DNA from: Planctomycetota bacterium
GTDB taxonomy: Bacteria; Planctomycetota; Planctomycetia; Pirellulales; Lacipirellulaceae
Direction: 5' to 3'
Assembly (NCBI GenBank): GCA_024278035.1
Contig: JAJRUA010000104.1
Location: 1 to 12,494, forward strand
Length of the DNA: 12,494 nt
Of the stretch, positions 1-6,532 are shown piece by piece. The notes beneath the pieces were generated by a model. The model did not search any database and was not told where the DNA came from. It saw only the letters and a list, made by a program, of their open reading frames with translations. How positions within the stretch are numbered: position 1 is the first letter of the stretch; each line of letters begins with the position of its first letter. The translations under genes and the position numbers were made by a program.

Positions 1-1
1 C

Positions 2-187
2 GGGGCGCCCCCACTGGCGAGCCCGAGCGGAGGTCTTTTTCTCGCTATTCGGAACCTTACCCACGGAAACCCCGGATGGACCAGAAACTGTCGCTCAACG
101 CTCGAAGACTTCGCCCTGTCGATCACCCGTACTGCCGAGAATTTTGAAACCGAATATTGGAAAATCGATGACATTTCTACCCACTGA
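2..187 (+). CDS. Possible 3' end of a gene cut by the left edge (weak)
   Basis: The second forward frame is open from the window edge to a TGA at 185-187, about 61 codons. Its last part (residues rich in T, E, D, W and Y, ending KIDDISTH) reads like a protein C-terminus, but I recognise no family. The first forward frame is also open for about 48 codons, so openness alone is weak evidence. The GC-rich segment at about 15-35 could instead belong to a dispersed intergenic repeat. If real, the gene would converge on the alkaline phosphatase. Confidence 0.22.
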   Translation, partial: GAPPLASPSGGLFLAIRNLTHGNPGWTRNCRSTLEDFALSITRTAENFETEYWKIDDISTH

Positions 188-379
188 TTTCGGCGAAGAG
201 CCATAAATCTAGTCGGTTGCCGACAATACGGTTCTGATTCAGCTTTCAGAGGTCAGCTTCCTGTTCTCCGTCCATTGGCTGAAAGCGGATCGCTGACCGC
301 CTAACACTTTTCAAAAGGAACGAGGGGCAAACGAGGTTCCGTTTTCAACCCTGAAGGGTATGCCTAGAAAGCATGACGC
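188..379. other. Intergenic region with interleaved inverted repeats
   Basis: I see no gene here. Two perfect inverted repeats interleave. GCTTTCAG at 242-249 matches CTGAAAGC at 279-286, and GGTCAGC at 251-257 matches GCTGACC at 292-298. The order A-B-A'-B' is that of an H-type pseudoknot rather than a nested hairpin. The stretch lies just past the stop of the minus-strand alkaline phosphatase. It could help end that transcript, although no T-run follows on that strand. Repeats of this size also arise by chance. Confidence 0.3.
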
Positions 380-1582
380 CTACCTTTCCCGATTTCTCCG
401 CAAGAAAGCAAGGATACCGAGAGCTGCCATCATGGCCGTCGAGGGCTCAGGAACCGCAATGGGGGTCAAAACTACACCCAACAGATCGGTGTTGTCCATC
501 ACTCCTGAGATAAGGTTTGAATTAGCACCAATGGCGGCCAAGGGGACGTTGACGCCAGTGTGCTCGACGCCGCCCCAAGTTACTGCTGGCAAGATGCCAG
601 CGGTTGGATTGGTTTCAGTCACTAGGAGACCGCCTGTCTCGTGGTCGGCAGTCACAATAATCAGAGTCTCCGTAAGTCCTGGATCGTTGAGGTTGGCCCA
701 ATCGAGGACAGTTTGAATCGTATTGGCAAATTCGATGGTCTCGTAAATGTTACGTCCTGTTTTGAGCGTTGGGTCAAAGTTGGAGAGATGCCCGGCGTGA
801 TCAATCCGACCTCCCTCGACCATAAGGAAAAAACCGTCCGGGTCGTTGTCCAGCAAGTCGAGCGCGGCGTCGGCCATCTCGCCTAGATGAGGAATCGTGT
901 CGTACCGAGGGTCGGTCCCCTGAGCGTAGTCGTATTCATACGGCAAATGACCACCGCCACCAAAAAGACCAGCAACCAAGGGCTCGTTGTTGGTATCGAG
1001 CGCATCGAGTTCGGCGCGAGTTTTGACAAGTGTGTAGTTGCCATCCGCGTTAATGATCGCGGAGTTCAAGCCGTTATCCTCACCGCCGAACAGGACATTG
1101 GGCTGTGATTCATTCAGGTAGTCTAAACCGATTTGGACGCGGTTGTTCCGGCTTGGCTCATTGGCTCCGAAAGTCGCGGGGGTGGCGTGCGTGATTTGGG
1201 TAGTCGTCACGAGCCCAGTGCTTTTGCCCAGGCCCTTAAAAATATCCAGCATCGTAGTCAGATCGCTGCCATCGCCTGGCAGGGCCTGGCTGATAACGCC
1301 GTTGTTTACTTTCCTACCCGTCGCGATGGCAGTTCCGGCGGCGGCCGAGTCGGTCACGTCACCAAAAAAAGACCCGGTTGTCATTTCCGCCTGATTAGGA
1401 AAAGATTCAAAGTTAAGCGTACCGGCCGCGCCGTTGAGGTACATGCCTGCCGCTTTGACCTGCTCAGGGCCCATTCCGTCACCGATCAAGACGATCACGT
1501 TTTTGGGCGGATGAGTAACGGCCTGCGAATTGGCCGCAATGAGGGATAGGGCTAAGAAGCTTATCGCGATGATCGCTTTCAT
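380..1582 (-). CDS. Alkaline phosphatase with PEP-CTERM anchor
   Basis: This is a 400-residue exported metal-dependent phosphomonoesterase of the alkaline phosphatase superfamily, expected to release inorganic phosphate from organic esters outside the cytoplasm. A signal peptide covers about residues 1-21. The active site looks complete: D35 in IGDGMG (metal), S79 in DSAAAGTA (phosphorylated nucleophile), H132 and T134 in THATPA, E256/D261/H265 in EGGRIDHAGH, D313/H314 in TADHETGG, and H341 in EHTG. Assignments follow the motif order of the E. coli enzyme, not an alignment. The tail from VPEPS (377-381) through a hydrophobic stretch to RRNRER is a PEP-CTERM signal, so the enzyme is probably sorted to the envelope or matrix by an exosortase encoded elsewhere. 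The ATG at 1582 follows AAAGG with 7 bases between. It is the last gene of the minus-strand block, 140 bases after its neighbour. No Pho box was recognised. Family certain; substrate unknown. Confidence 0.95.
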   Translation of the reverse strand: MKAIIAISFLALSLIAANSQAVTHPPKNVIVLIGDGMGPEQVKAAGMYLNGAAGTLNFESFPNQAEMTTGSFFGDVTDSAAAGTAIATGRKVNNGVISQALPGDGSDLTTMLDIFKGLGKSTGLVTTTQITHATPATFGANEPSRNNRVQIGLDYLNESQPNVLFGGEDNGLNSAIINADGNYTLVKTRAELDALDTNNEPLVAGLFGGGGHLPYEYDYAQGTDPRYDTIPHLGEMADAALDLLDNDPDGFFLMVEGGRIDHAGHLSNFDPTLKTGRNIYETIEFANTIQTVLDWANLNDPGLTETLIIVTADHETGGLLVTETNPTAGILPAVTWGGVEHTGVNVPLAAIGANSNLISGVMDNTDLLGVVLTPIAVPEPSTAMMAALGILAFLRRNRER

Positions 1583-1722
1583 TTTTGAACCTTTATGCTT
1601 GTGACGATTTCTAGATATAATTGAAATTTTGCTATTTCGAGTGTAGGCAAGGGGGCGGCTAGGATTCTTTCGACCAAGCGGCTTGACCTGATTTTACCTG
1701 CTTCCCCCCCTCCTTCTTACTA
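1583..1722. other. Gap upstream of the alkaline phosphatase
   Basis: This 140-base spacer has no gene. Read on the minus strand it has an AT-rich segment (about 1600-1640, containing TATATC) before the ribosome binding site. I could not find a convincing -35 box at normal spacing, so whether the phosphatase has its own promoter is open. Confidence 0.4.
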
Positions 1723-2478
1723 TTAAGCCGATCGGCGGCATCTCGCAAAAGCTACTGTAGTAGCTAGGAATCCAAACAAGATCGTCGAGGGTTCAGGAAC
1801 CACGGAAACGGTGTACTCGATATTCAGAACCGGTTCTCCTCCACCGTACGCCTCTGCAACTCGGGAAAAATCATTACCAGCAGCAGGATCAATCATGATC
1901 GCCAAGGCGTTTCCTGAAGCCCATCCCCCTAGGTCAACGATCTCTTGCACGATGGACGCCAGTTCAGAAGTGCGCTGAGCGGCTCCTGCGTCTCCTACAT
2001 TGGTCCATGCCGGAACATCAAACCAAGACGAGGTAGCTGTCGTCGGAGACCGACTAGAGATGTTCGTCGCTGTATCAGAGAACGTTGCTGCGTTAGAGGA
2101 AGATTCTCCGTAAATAGTAAACGATGCGGTATTTGTATTACGGTCCGTCTCGTCGACGGTGAATTGGATGTAGGCGTTGTCAATGGTAGCTCCAGCGGGA
2201 ATTGCCACGTTGGCAAAACGTAAACCAATCAATTGGCGCCACTCACCTGCAACGGTCCTGAAATCGGTGCCCAACTCAAGGTCACTACTACCAGTAATCA
2301 CTGTGCCAGGCACACTGTCAGGCTGGGTACCGTCTACGGGGCCCAAGCTTTCCTCGGCATCGTCGGAAGCTGACGATACGGCCACTGAAATCAAAGTTGC
2401 TTTCGCCTGGTCATTCGCCATGAAAGTAAGAAGGAGACCGGCCAACGCAAAATATCGGAGTCGATGAAAAAGAATCAT
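1723..2478 (-). CDS. DNRLRE/CBM96-like PEP-CTERM surface protein
   Basis: This 251-residue exported protein has a signal peptide (about 1-28, hydrophobic core ALAGLLLTF), one beta-rich domain (about 30-223) and a PEP-CTERM tail (VPEPST at 227-232, hydrophobic stretch, CRRSA end). The domain carries a recurring pattern: LIGLRFANVAIPAGATI (84-99), then AYIQFTVDE (102-110), SWFDVPAWTNVGDAG (151-165), a QRT-to-IVQEIV helix (169-181), GWASGNALAI (185-194) and a final EPVLNIEY strand. I know this pattern from bacterial DNRLRE/CBM96-like beta-sandwich modules, which are thought to bind polysaccharide or act as structural modules; assignment to that exact family is from memory. There are no catalytic motifs. 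The ATG at 2478 has an AAAAGGA ribosome binding site 6-7 bases upstream. It lies 97 bases downstream of the beta-helix gene. A role in adhesion or matrix is inference. Confidence 0.85.
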   Translation of the reverse strand: MILFHRLRYFALAGLLLTFMANDQAKATLISVAVSSASDDAEESLGPVDGTQPDSVPGTVITGSSDLELGTDFRTVAGEWRQLIGLRFANVAIPAGATIDNAYIQFTVDETDRNTNTASFTIYGESSSNAATFSDTATNISSRSPTTATSSWFDVPAWTNVGDAGAAQRTSELASIVQEIVDLGGWASGNALAIMIDPAAGNDFSRVAEAYGGGEPVLNIEYTVSVVPEPSTILFGFLATTVAFARCRRSA

Positions 2479-2575
2479 TTTGAATCCTTTTGAATATAGG
2501 AAGAACGTTGCTTAAAATTGTTTTGGAACTATCAACCGCTTGTCGTAAAACGGAAGAGATGCAATAGCTACCTTC
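2479..2575. other. Short gap between the beta-helix and DNRLRE-like genes
   Basis: This 97-base spacer on the minus-strand block contains the AAAAGGA ribosome binding site of the downstream gene. I found no U-tailed hairpin and no promoter of good quality; a TTGATA (minus strand) is present without a matching -10. Co-transcription of the two genes across it is plausible. Confidence 0.35.
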
Positions 2576-3925
2576 TCATCGTCGCCGACCCCAAACGAGG
2601 CTCCCTCCTGCCAGGAGCAACACAAGGGAAGAAGGCTCAGGAATCACGCCAAATGCACCGATAAAACCGCCGGTCGAACTTGCAGTTAAGGCAAACGACC
2701 CGGGCAGCAGTCGGAAGTCCCCGTTGGCGGGGTCTACAAATAGCGGGTCGGCAGAATAAATATTGGATCCGATCTCACCAGCATCGATTAAATCTTGGCT
2801 GTAGAGACCGTCAAAATTGTAGACATTGTTCCAGTCTAGTAGCGTTTGATCCACAGCGCTGGTGAAGGCATGGATTCCGACGGACCCACCGGCGTCATCC
2901 CCATAGAAAATAGAGTTTGTCACAGTGTTGTTTAGGCTAGGGCCGCCTATTTCTCGGAAGCTCACCCCAAACGATCCGTTGTAACTCGTGTTCTGGTCAA
3001 ACGTGTTGTCATTGGAGTCATAAAGCAGAACGGAAATCCGGAATGCCGCAGGATCGGCGTTCTCATCGAAGTAGTCCACGTTGTAAGAGAACGTGTTGTT
3101 ATTAGCGCCAGTGTTCAAAAAGATATTTTCGTGTGTGTTGTTGTAGATCGTGTTGTTGCTGATTTGATTTCCTTCAGCACCGTTGTCAAGAGTGATACCC
3201 CAAGTATTGCCGTAGAGGGTGTTTCCTGAGACTGTATTGTTATCGCCCCCAATATTGATGCCATGTCGTTGACTAAGATCGGCTTCGATTCCGTTAGCAT
3301 AGATCGTATTGTTCAGGACAGTCATGTTTGACGCGTCCGAGCCACTAAGAGCAAGACCTACCCCATTTTGGGAGTAGGCCGTGTTGCCAGAGACTAAGCC
3401 CCCTTTTGTGTCGTGCATCCGCATGTCATCGCCGTTGTCGAACAACGTGTTTCCCGTAACGGTGAAGCTGTTCGTATCCCCGGAGGTGATCACGGAGAAA
3501 AGACCAGTACTCCCGTTGAAAATTGTGTTATCCCGAATATGCAACGATGAATTGACAAGCGTTTGGACCACGTTGCCCGATTGATCAATGCCATCTAGCC
3601 GAAGGCCCTCGATCGTGGTGCCATTCCCGGTGACATAGAAGAGGCTGTTCTGAAAACCCGAGTTGCCTCGCACGGTAGGGGTTTGACCGGCTCCGGCACG
3701 GATGGTTAGGCCCGACTTAGCGAGAGTCAGGCTCTCGTTGTAGGTTGCGCTGTCGGTGATTTCAATGATGTCGTTATCACTGGCGGCATTGTAGGCATCG
3801 GTGATCGTTGCGTAGGTCTGACCTGCTCCAACAAACAGCGTGGCCTGCCCTAAACATGCCGAGGATTGCCCCAGGCAGAGGAGTAAGCCGACACAAAAAG
3901 AGTATCCAAAAGTTGTACGCTTCAC
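2576..3925 (-). CDS. Right-handed parallel beta-helix PEP-CTERM protein
   Basis: I place the start at the GTG at 3923-3925 (449 residues), not the TTG seven codons upstream. AGAGGAG sits 8 bases before the GTG, and the protein then begins MKRTTFGYSF with a compact signal peptide (about 1-27). After a lead-in (LFVGAGQTYATITDAYNAAS, about 30-49) come roughly 10 to 12 beta-helix coils rich in N-N-T-x-x-x-N turns: NTIFNGS at 133-139, NTLFDNG at 159-165, NTIYANG at 206-212, NTLYGNT at 235-241 and NTIYNNT at 258-264. This is the NosD/polysaccharide-lyase-like solenoid. A DPLFVDPANGDFRL motif (393-406) closes the domain, as in many bacterial beta-helix proteins. The tail IPEPSS (428-433), a hydrophobic stretch and GRRR is PEP-CTERM. 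Such folds bind or cleave polysaccharide; no catalytic residues could be assigned. It sits between the discoidin-like pair and the DNRLRE-like gene. Confidence 0.9.
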   Translation of the reverse strand: MKRTTFGYSFCVGLLLCLGQSSACLGQATLFVGAGQTYATITDAYNAASDNDIIEITDSATYNESLTLAKSGLTIRAGAGQTPTVRGNSGFQNSLFYVTGNGTTIEGLRLDGIDQSGNVVQTLVNSSLHIRDNTIFNGSTGLFSVITSGDTNSFTVTGNTLFDNGDDMRMHDTKGGLVSGNTAYSQNGVGLALSGSDASNMTVLNNTIYANGIEADLSQRHGINIGGDNNTVSGNTLYGNTWGITLDNGAEGNQISNNTIYNNTHENIFLNTGANNNTFSYNVDYFDENADPAAFRISVLLYDSNDNTFDQNTSYNGSFGVSFREIGGPSLNNTVTNSIFYGDDAGGSVGIHAFTSAVDQTLLDWNNVYNFDGLYSQDLIDAGEIGSNIYSADPLFVDPANGDFRLLPGSFALTASSTGGFIGAFGVIPEPSSLVLLLAGGSLVWGRRR

Positions 3926-4106
3926 CTGTACCGCTCCTCTGTTCAAGGGGGAGGGGCCTACCTAACTAGATAAGCCCTGCTGTTATAGACCGTAAATTTG
4001 CGGGATGGAGAAAAGGAAAAAATGTTCGAAAATCGCCGAAAAGCAGAACGCCTCATTTCTATCTTGAAAGAAACACTTAAAGGTGATTTCCCCTCTCCAA
4101 AAAAAG
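3926..4106. other. Gap upstream of the beta-helix gene
   Basis: This roughly 180-base spacer holds the ribosome binding site at 3934-3940 and is otherwise A/T-rich, with purine runs around 4005-4045. No U-tailed hairpin follows the stop of the upstream discoidin-like gene at 4107. I could not assign a promoter. Confidence 0.35.
3934..3940 (-). promoter_or_regulatory. Ribosome binding site that sets the GTG start
   Basis: On the minus strand these bases read AGAGGAG and stand 8 bases before the GTG at 3923-3925. The TTG at 3944-3946 would lie upstream of this site and has only C- and A-rich sequence before it. The GTG is therefore the better start of the beta-helix protein. Confidence 0.75.
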
Positions 4107-4793
4107 CTATCGCCAGCGACGCAACGTCACTAGGCCGCTAAGGCCAAGGAAAATACCCAACAACGATGGTTCGGGGATGGCTGTAGCAATGCTACCCTCG
4201 AACTGAACCTCGGCAATCTGCATTCTAAAGAGGCCCGGTGTGCCTTTGAGTGTTGGAAACACCATGCGATAAGAGGTGAAATCGTCGGTATTAGCAACGG
4301 ACACCGAACTTCCCATGGTGTTCCGAGCACTCGGCAGGCTTAGCAAACCACTATCGATAAGCGCCCAGGCCTCGCCGCCGTTTCCATTGCTGTTGTCCAA
4401 GCTCAAAATCGTGTCGTTGGTTCCGTAAAGCCTCCATGAGGCCGGGTCCCGGTTCTCAGCATCGTTAGCCGTGGTGATCACAAACGAAGTTACAACGGTT
4501 CCGACCCCGGCACCTACTGTGGGAGTGACAATGAAACCAGAGTTTTCTCCAAAGTTGCCCCCACCACCATTGTTCAGATACTTATTAAGCGTTCCGTCGA
4601 TGACATTACTCGGCCCCTCAGGCCCCGGATAGGAACCTCCTCCTTCCAAGTCAATTGCGAGGATAGGATCACTAGGTGTTAGAATTAGGATCGCCTGGGC
4701 GAAGTTCGATCCGTGCGTGGCCAACAAAAGCAAGGCCGCAGCCGAACCGCAGATAAAGCGGCGCAAGTCCGTTGTCATTTTGGTTTTCTCCAT
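4107..4793 (-). CDS. Discoidin-like PEP-CTERM protein, copy 2 of a tandem pair
   Basis: This 228-residue exported protein has a signal peptide (about 1-34, core AAALLLLATHG), one galactose-binding-like (F5/8 type C-like) domain (about 38-200) and a PEP-CTERM tail (IPEPS at 206-210, hydrophobic stretch, RRWR end). The landmarks are NVIDGTLNKYLN (63-74), SGFIVTP (85-91), the strand TSFVITTANDAENRDPASW (102-120), LYGTND (122-127), SLPSARNT (152-159) and the closing MQIAEVQFEG (191-200). I know this pattern from many PEP-CTERM proteins in Planctomycetes and Verrucomicrobia. The fold usually binds carbohydrate or other surface ligands. Residues 103-183 match the neighbour encoded at 4954-5679 at 67 of 81 positions. 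The ATG at 4793 is preferred over the one at 4778 because GAGGGAT precedes it and also precedes the paralog's start. Ligand unknown. Confidence 0.88.
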   Translation of the reverse strand: MEKTKMTTDLRRFICGSAAALLLLATHGSNFAQAILILTPSDPILAIDLEGGGSYPGPEGPSNVIDGTLNKYLNNGGGGNFGENSGFIVTPTVGAGVGTVVTSFVITTANDAENRDPASWRLYGTNDTILSLDNSNGNGGEAWALIDSGLLSLPSARNTMGSSVSVANTDDFTSYRMVFPTLKGTPGLFRMQIAEVQFEGSIATAIPEPSLLGIFLGLSGLVTLRRWR

Positions 4794-4894
4794 AGCAAAT
4801 CCCTCGTCATATTAAAAGGCCAACTAAAAGCGGGCAGTGTCCCAGGCTTTCGAAAACAGCTTTTAATCCTACTTCGTCCATTTCGGGTAATAAA

Positions 4895-4925
4895 GCCGCT
4901 CGCCCACTATCAGCAGGCGAGCGGC
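4895..4925 (-). terminator. Rho-independent terminator after discoidin-like copy 1
   Basis: This is a perfect 10-base-pair stem, GCCGCTCGCC at 4895-4904 against GGCGAGCGGC at 4916-4925, with an 11-base loop. Read on the minus strand it lies 28 bases past the stop of the gene at 4954-5679 and is followed by TTTATTA. It therefore separates the two paralogs, and the downstream copy needs readthrough or its own promoter. Confidence 0.75.
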
Positions 4926-4953
4926 AACACATTACTTACGGAAGGCGACAAAA

Positions 4954-5679
4954 TCAGACCCGACGCCGCAGGGCTAATCCGCAAAGGCCAATCAACATGG
5001 CCATCGAGGAGGGCTCGGGGATGGCAGCAACGGTACCATCGAACTGAACCTCAGCGATTTGCATTCTAGCAACCTCACCGGGGCCGGTGCCAATCTTGAG
5101 CGTCGGAAATATCATGCGGTAGGAGGTGTAAGCGTCGGTGTTCGCGACAGCTACAGAACCTCCCGCAGTATTCCGAGCACTCGGCAAGCTTAGCGATCCA
5201 CTATCGATAAGCGTCCACGCCTCGCCACCGTTTCCATCGCTGTTGTTTAGGCTCAAAATCGCATCATTGGTTCCATAGAGACTCCATGAAGCCGGATCAC
5301 GAACCTCGGCATCATTTGCCGTTGTGATCTCAAACGAAGTCACAATGGTCCCCATCTCGCCCGCACCGGTACCTACCGTTGGTGTAATGATGAACCCAGT
5401 GTTGGCACCCCAAGCTGGGGGGTCAAAATCAGAATCATGGCTACTGCCCCGATTCAAATACTTAGCGAGCGTACCGTCGATGGCGTTTTCCGGACCCTCT
5501 GCCCCACCAGAGTTGCTATCACCCTCCAGGTCAATTGCGAGAATAGTATCGCCAGGGGTGAAAATTGGGGCCGCGTAGGTTGTCGTCGCACTCAATGCCA
5601 CGAAAACCGCAACAGCAAGAAGAAGAGGACTCACCGATCGACTTGCGATACGGGTTGAGTCAAAATTGGTCGCTTTCAT
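4954..5679 (-). CDS. Discoidin-like PEP-CTERM protein, copy 1 of a tandem pair
   Basis: This 241-residue exported protein has a signal peptide (about 1-37, core LLLAVAVFVALSA), one F5/8 type C-like domain (about 40-216) and a PEP-CTERM tail (IPEPSS at 220-225, hydrophobic stretch, LRRRV end). Key pieces are NAIDGTLAKYLN (65-76), TGFIITP (94-100), TSFEITTANDAEVRDPASW (114-132), LYGTND (134-139), SLPSARNT (164-171) and MQIAEVQFDG (206-215). It differs from the second copy mainly by an insert at about 79-91 (HDSDFDPPAW), by extra residues near 195-203, and in the signal and anchor segments, which are almost unrelated. The ATG at 5679 follows GAGGG by 6 bases. It is the first gene of the minus-strand block, about 100 bases after a strong promoter, and it ends at a hairpin terminator. 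Probable surface binding module; ligand unknown. Confidence 0.88.
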   Translation of the reverse strand: MKATNFDSTRIASRSVSPLLLAVAVFVALSATTTYAAPIFTPGDTILAIDLEGDSNSGGAEGPENAIDGTLAKYLNRGSSHDSDFDPPAWGANTGFIITPTVGTGAGEMGTIVTSFEITTANDAEVRDPASWSLYGTNDAILSLNNSDGNGGEAWTLIDSGSLSLPSARNTAGGSVAVANTDAYTSYRMIFPTLKIGTGPGEVARMQIAEVQFDGTVAAIPEPSSMAMLIGLCGLALRRRV

Positions 5680-5792
5680 AAAGATCCCTCACTAGAAAAG
5701 AAAAAGAAGGTTGCCTGGGTGAAAATTGCCGACCTCACGCATTGCCCCGATCGGGTGGTTCCCGCTCAACGAGGCAGTCAGCACTAACGACT

Positions 5793-5821
5793 ATAATGAT
5801 TGTTATTGGCGAAGATGTCAA
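5793..5821 (-). promoter_or_regulatory. Sigma70-type promoter of the minus-strand block
   Basis: Read on the minus strand, a perfect TTGACA (5821-5816) is followed after 17 bases by CATTAT (5798-5793), which matches the -10 consensus at four of six positions. TATAGT at 5795-5790 is an alternative -10 with a long 20-base spacer. An A/T-rich stretch upstream (5822-5855) could act as an UP element. The predicted start near 5786 gives a leader of about 105 bases before the ATG at 5679. Confidence 0.6.
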
Positions 5822-6183
5822 TAAAAAAGGTGGATTATTTTTCAATCTTTCATATTTAGTCCGGGCTTCCCTGGGCTTTCCGCCTGTAATCGGGAGAAAA
5901 TGACCCCTCCCCAATCGGTGAGTAGGGCGCATTCCCTACCGCAGGCCCCGCGGCCGGCTTTCGTCGTTACGCCGGAGGGAGAGGGCGAGCATAAGCACCG
6001 AAAGGCGGGAAAAACAAGCTCTTTTAATGGCCGCCTCGTCTTTCTGGCTTGCAGGGCAGGGTCGTAGGGCAGGGCGCAGTAGACAATGACCCGCCCACGA
6101 AGGGCTTTCTCCCGCACTCCAACTAGCCCTGATGTCGCTTGGCCGAGCCTGCCACCTGCGACGGTGTTGCCGCCAGGGCACGA

Positions 6184-6204
6184 AAGGACCGGGGTACGGT
6201 CCTT
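6184..6204. repeat. Perfect 7-base-pair hairpin at the edge of the GC-rich core
   Basis: AAGGACC (6184-6190) and GGTCCTT (6198-6204) flank the loop GGGGTAC. On the minus strand the stem is followed by TTTCG, a weak U-tail. It marks the right boundary of the GC-rich core and could be a small terminator or one stem of a larger RNA. Confidence 0.4.
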
Positions 6205-6365
6205 ATCTTCGTCCTCGCAGACGTATTTACTATAGATCATGTGGCGTCATCTGCGAAATCATGAAGGCAGCTTGTTTTCCCAGTCTCAATCGAGGCCGGC
6301 GAGGGGCTTGATGACTCGCTGCGGAGAGCTATTTCTTTTATTCGGCGAAAAAAGGTGCAAATGCC

Positions 6366-6394
6366 TTGCAATAGGAAAACACCGCCATTACAAT
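6366..6394 (+). promoter_or_regulatory. Sigma70-type promoter of the 6533-7627 gene
   Basis: TTGCAA (6366-6371; four of six -35 consensus bases) and TACAAT (6389-6394; five of six -10 bases) are separated by exactly 17 bases. The predicted start near 6401 gives a 5' leader of about 130 bases, which begins almost directly with the hairpin at 6409-6428. Confidence 0.6.
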
Positions 6395-6408
6395 ACGTCA
6401 TAGAAATA

Positions 6409-6428
6409 AGGAAGGGCGGGGCCTTCCT
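6409..6428 (+). promoter_or_regulatory. 5' leader hairpin of the 6533-7627 transcript
   Basis: AGGAAGG (6409-6415) pairs perfectly with CCTTCCT (6422-6428) around a six-base GC-rich loop. It would fold within about 10 bases of the predicted 5' end of the mRNA, a position where stem-loops are known to protect transcripts from decay. That role here is inference. Confidence 0.4.
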
Positions 6429-6517
6429 GACAAGTACACTCTTGCCAGCTGGTGTGGGAGCTTTCTGTTTGGAGTTCGCTTTCTCTTCCCCGTTTTCTCT
6501 GTGTTATTCCGTACTGT

Positions 6518-6524
6518 AAGGAGG
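6518..6524 (+). promoter_or_regulatory. Consensus Shine-Dalgarno that sets the ATG start
   Basis: AAGGAGG, a full match to the anti-Shine-Dalgarno core, lies 8 bases before the ATG at 6533. This settles the start against the upstream GTG at 6452. Confidence 0.85.
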
Positions 6525-6532
6525 GCTTTTCG

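Larger units (their letters stand above)
5680..6532. other. 853-base divergent intergenic region with a GC-rich core
   Basis: The region separates the two divergent gene blocks, with one promoter facing each way near its ends (5793-5821 and 6366-6394). The core at about 5860-6210 is clearly more GC-rich than the flanks. It holds short repeats and stems: AGGGCAGGG twice, 13 bases apart (6053-6061 and 6066-6074); AGGGCT/AGCCCT (6101-6106 and 6125-6130); CCGGC/GCCGG around 5955-5974; and AAGGACC/GGTCCTT (6184-6190 and 6198-6204, 7-base loop). Minus-strand open frames of 65, 81 and 132 codons cover it, but they overlap one another, lack ribosome binding sites and have Arg/Cys/Pro-rich products with no family resemblance. 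I read it as noncoding: a structured RNA or dispersed repeat is possible. Confidence 0.5.

Noticed and set aside
1133..1549. 138-codon plus-strand open frame
   Set aside because: It is antisense to the well-supported alkaline phosphatase, whose catalytic motifs fix the real frame.
3115..3600. Repetitive NNT-rich DNA inside the beta-helix gene considered as a repeat array or CRISPR
   Set aside because: The periodicity is that of degenerate beta-helix coils in the protein; there are no constant repeats with unique spacers.
5842..6240. 132-codon minus-strand open frame in the GC-rich intergenic core, with an overlapping 81-codon frame at 5936-6181
   Set aside because: There is no ribosome binding site before the start at 6240. 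The product is rich in Arg, Cys and Pro without domain or signal, and several overlapping frames stay open only because the stretch is GC-rich.
6452..6532. 27-codon N-terminal extension of the dockerin-like protein from a GTG
   Set aside because: The ATG at 6533 has a consensus AAGGAGG at 8 bases and begins a clean signal peptide; the extension would bury the signal peptide inside the protein.
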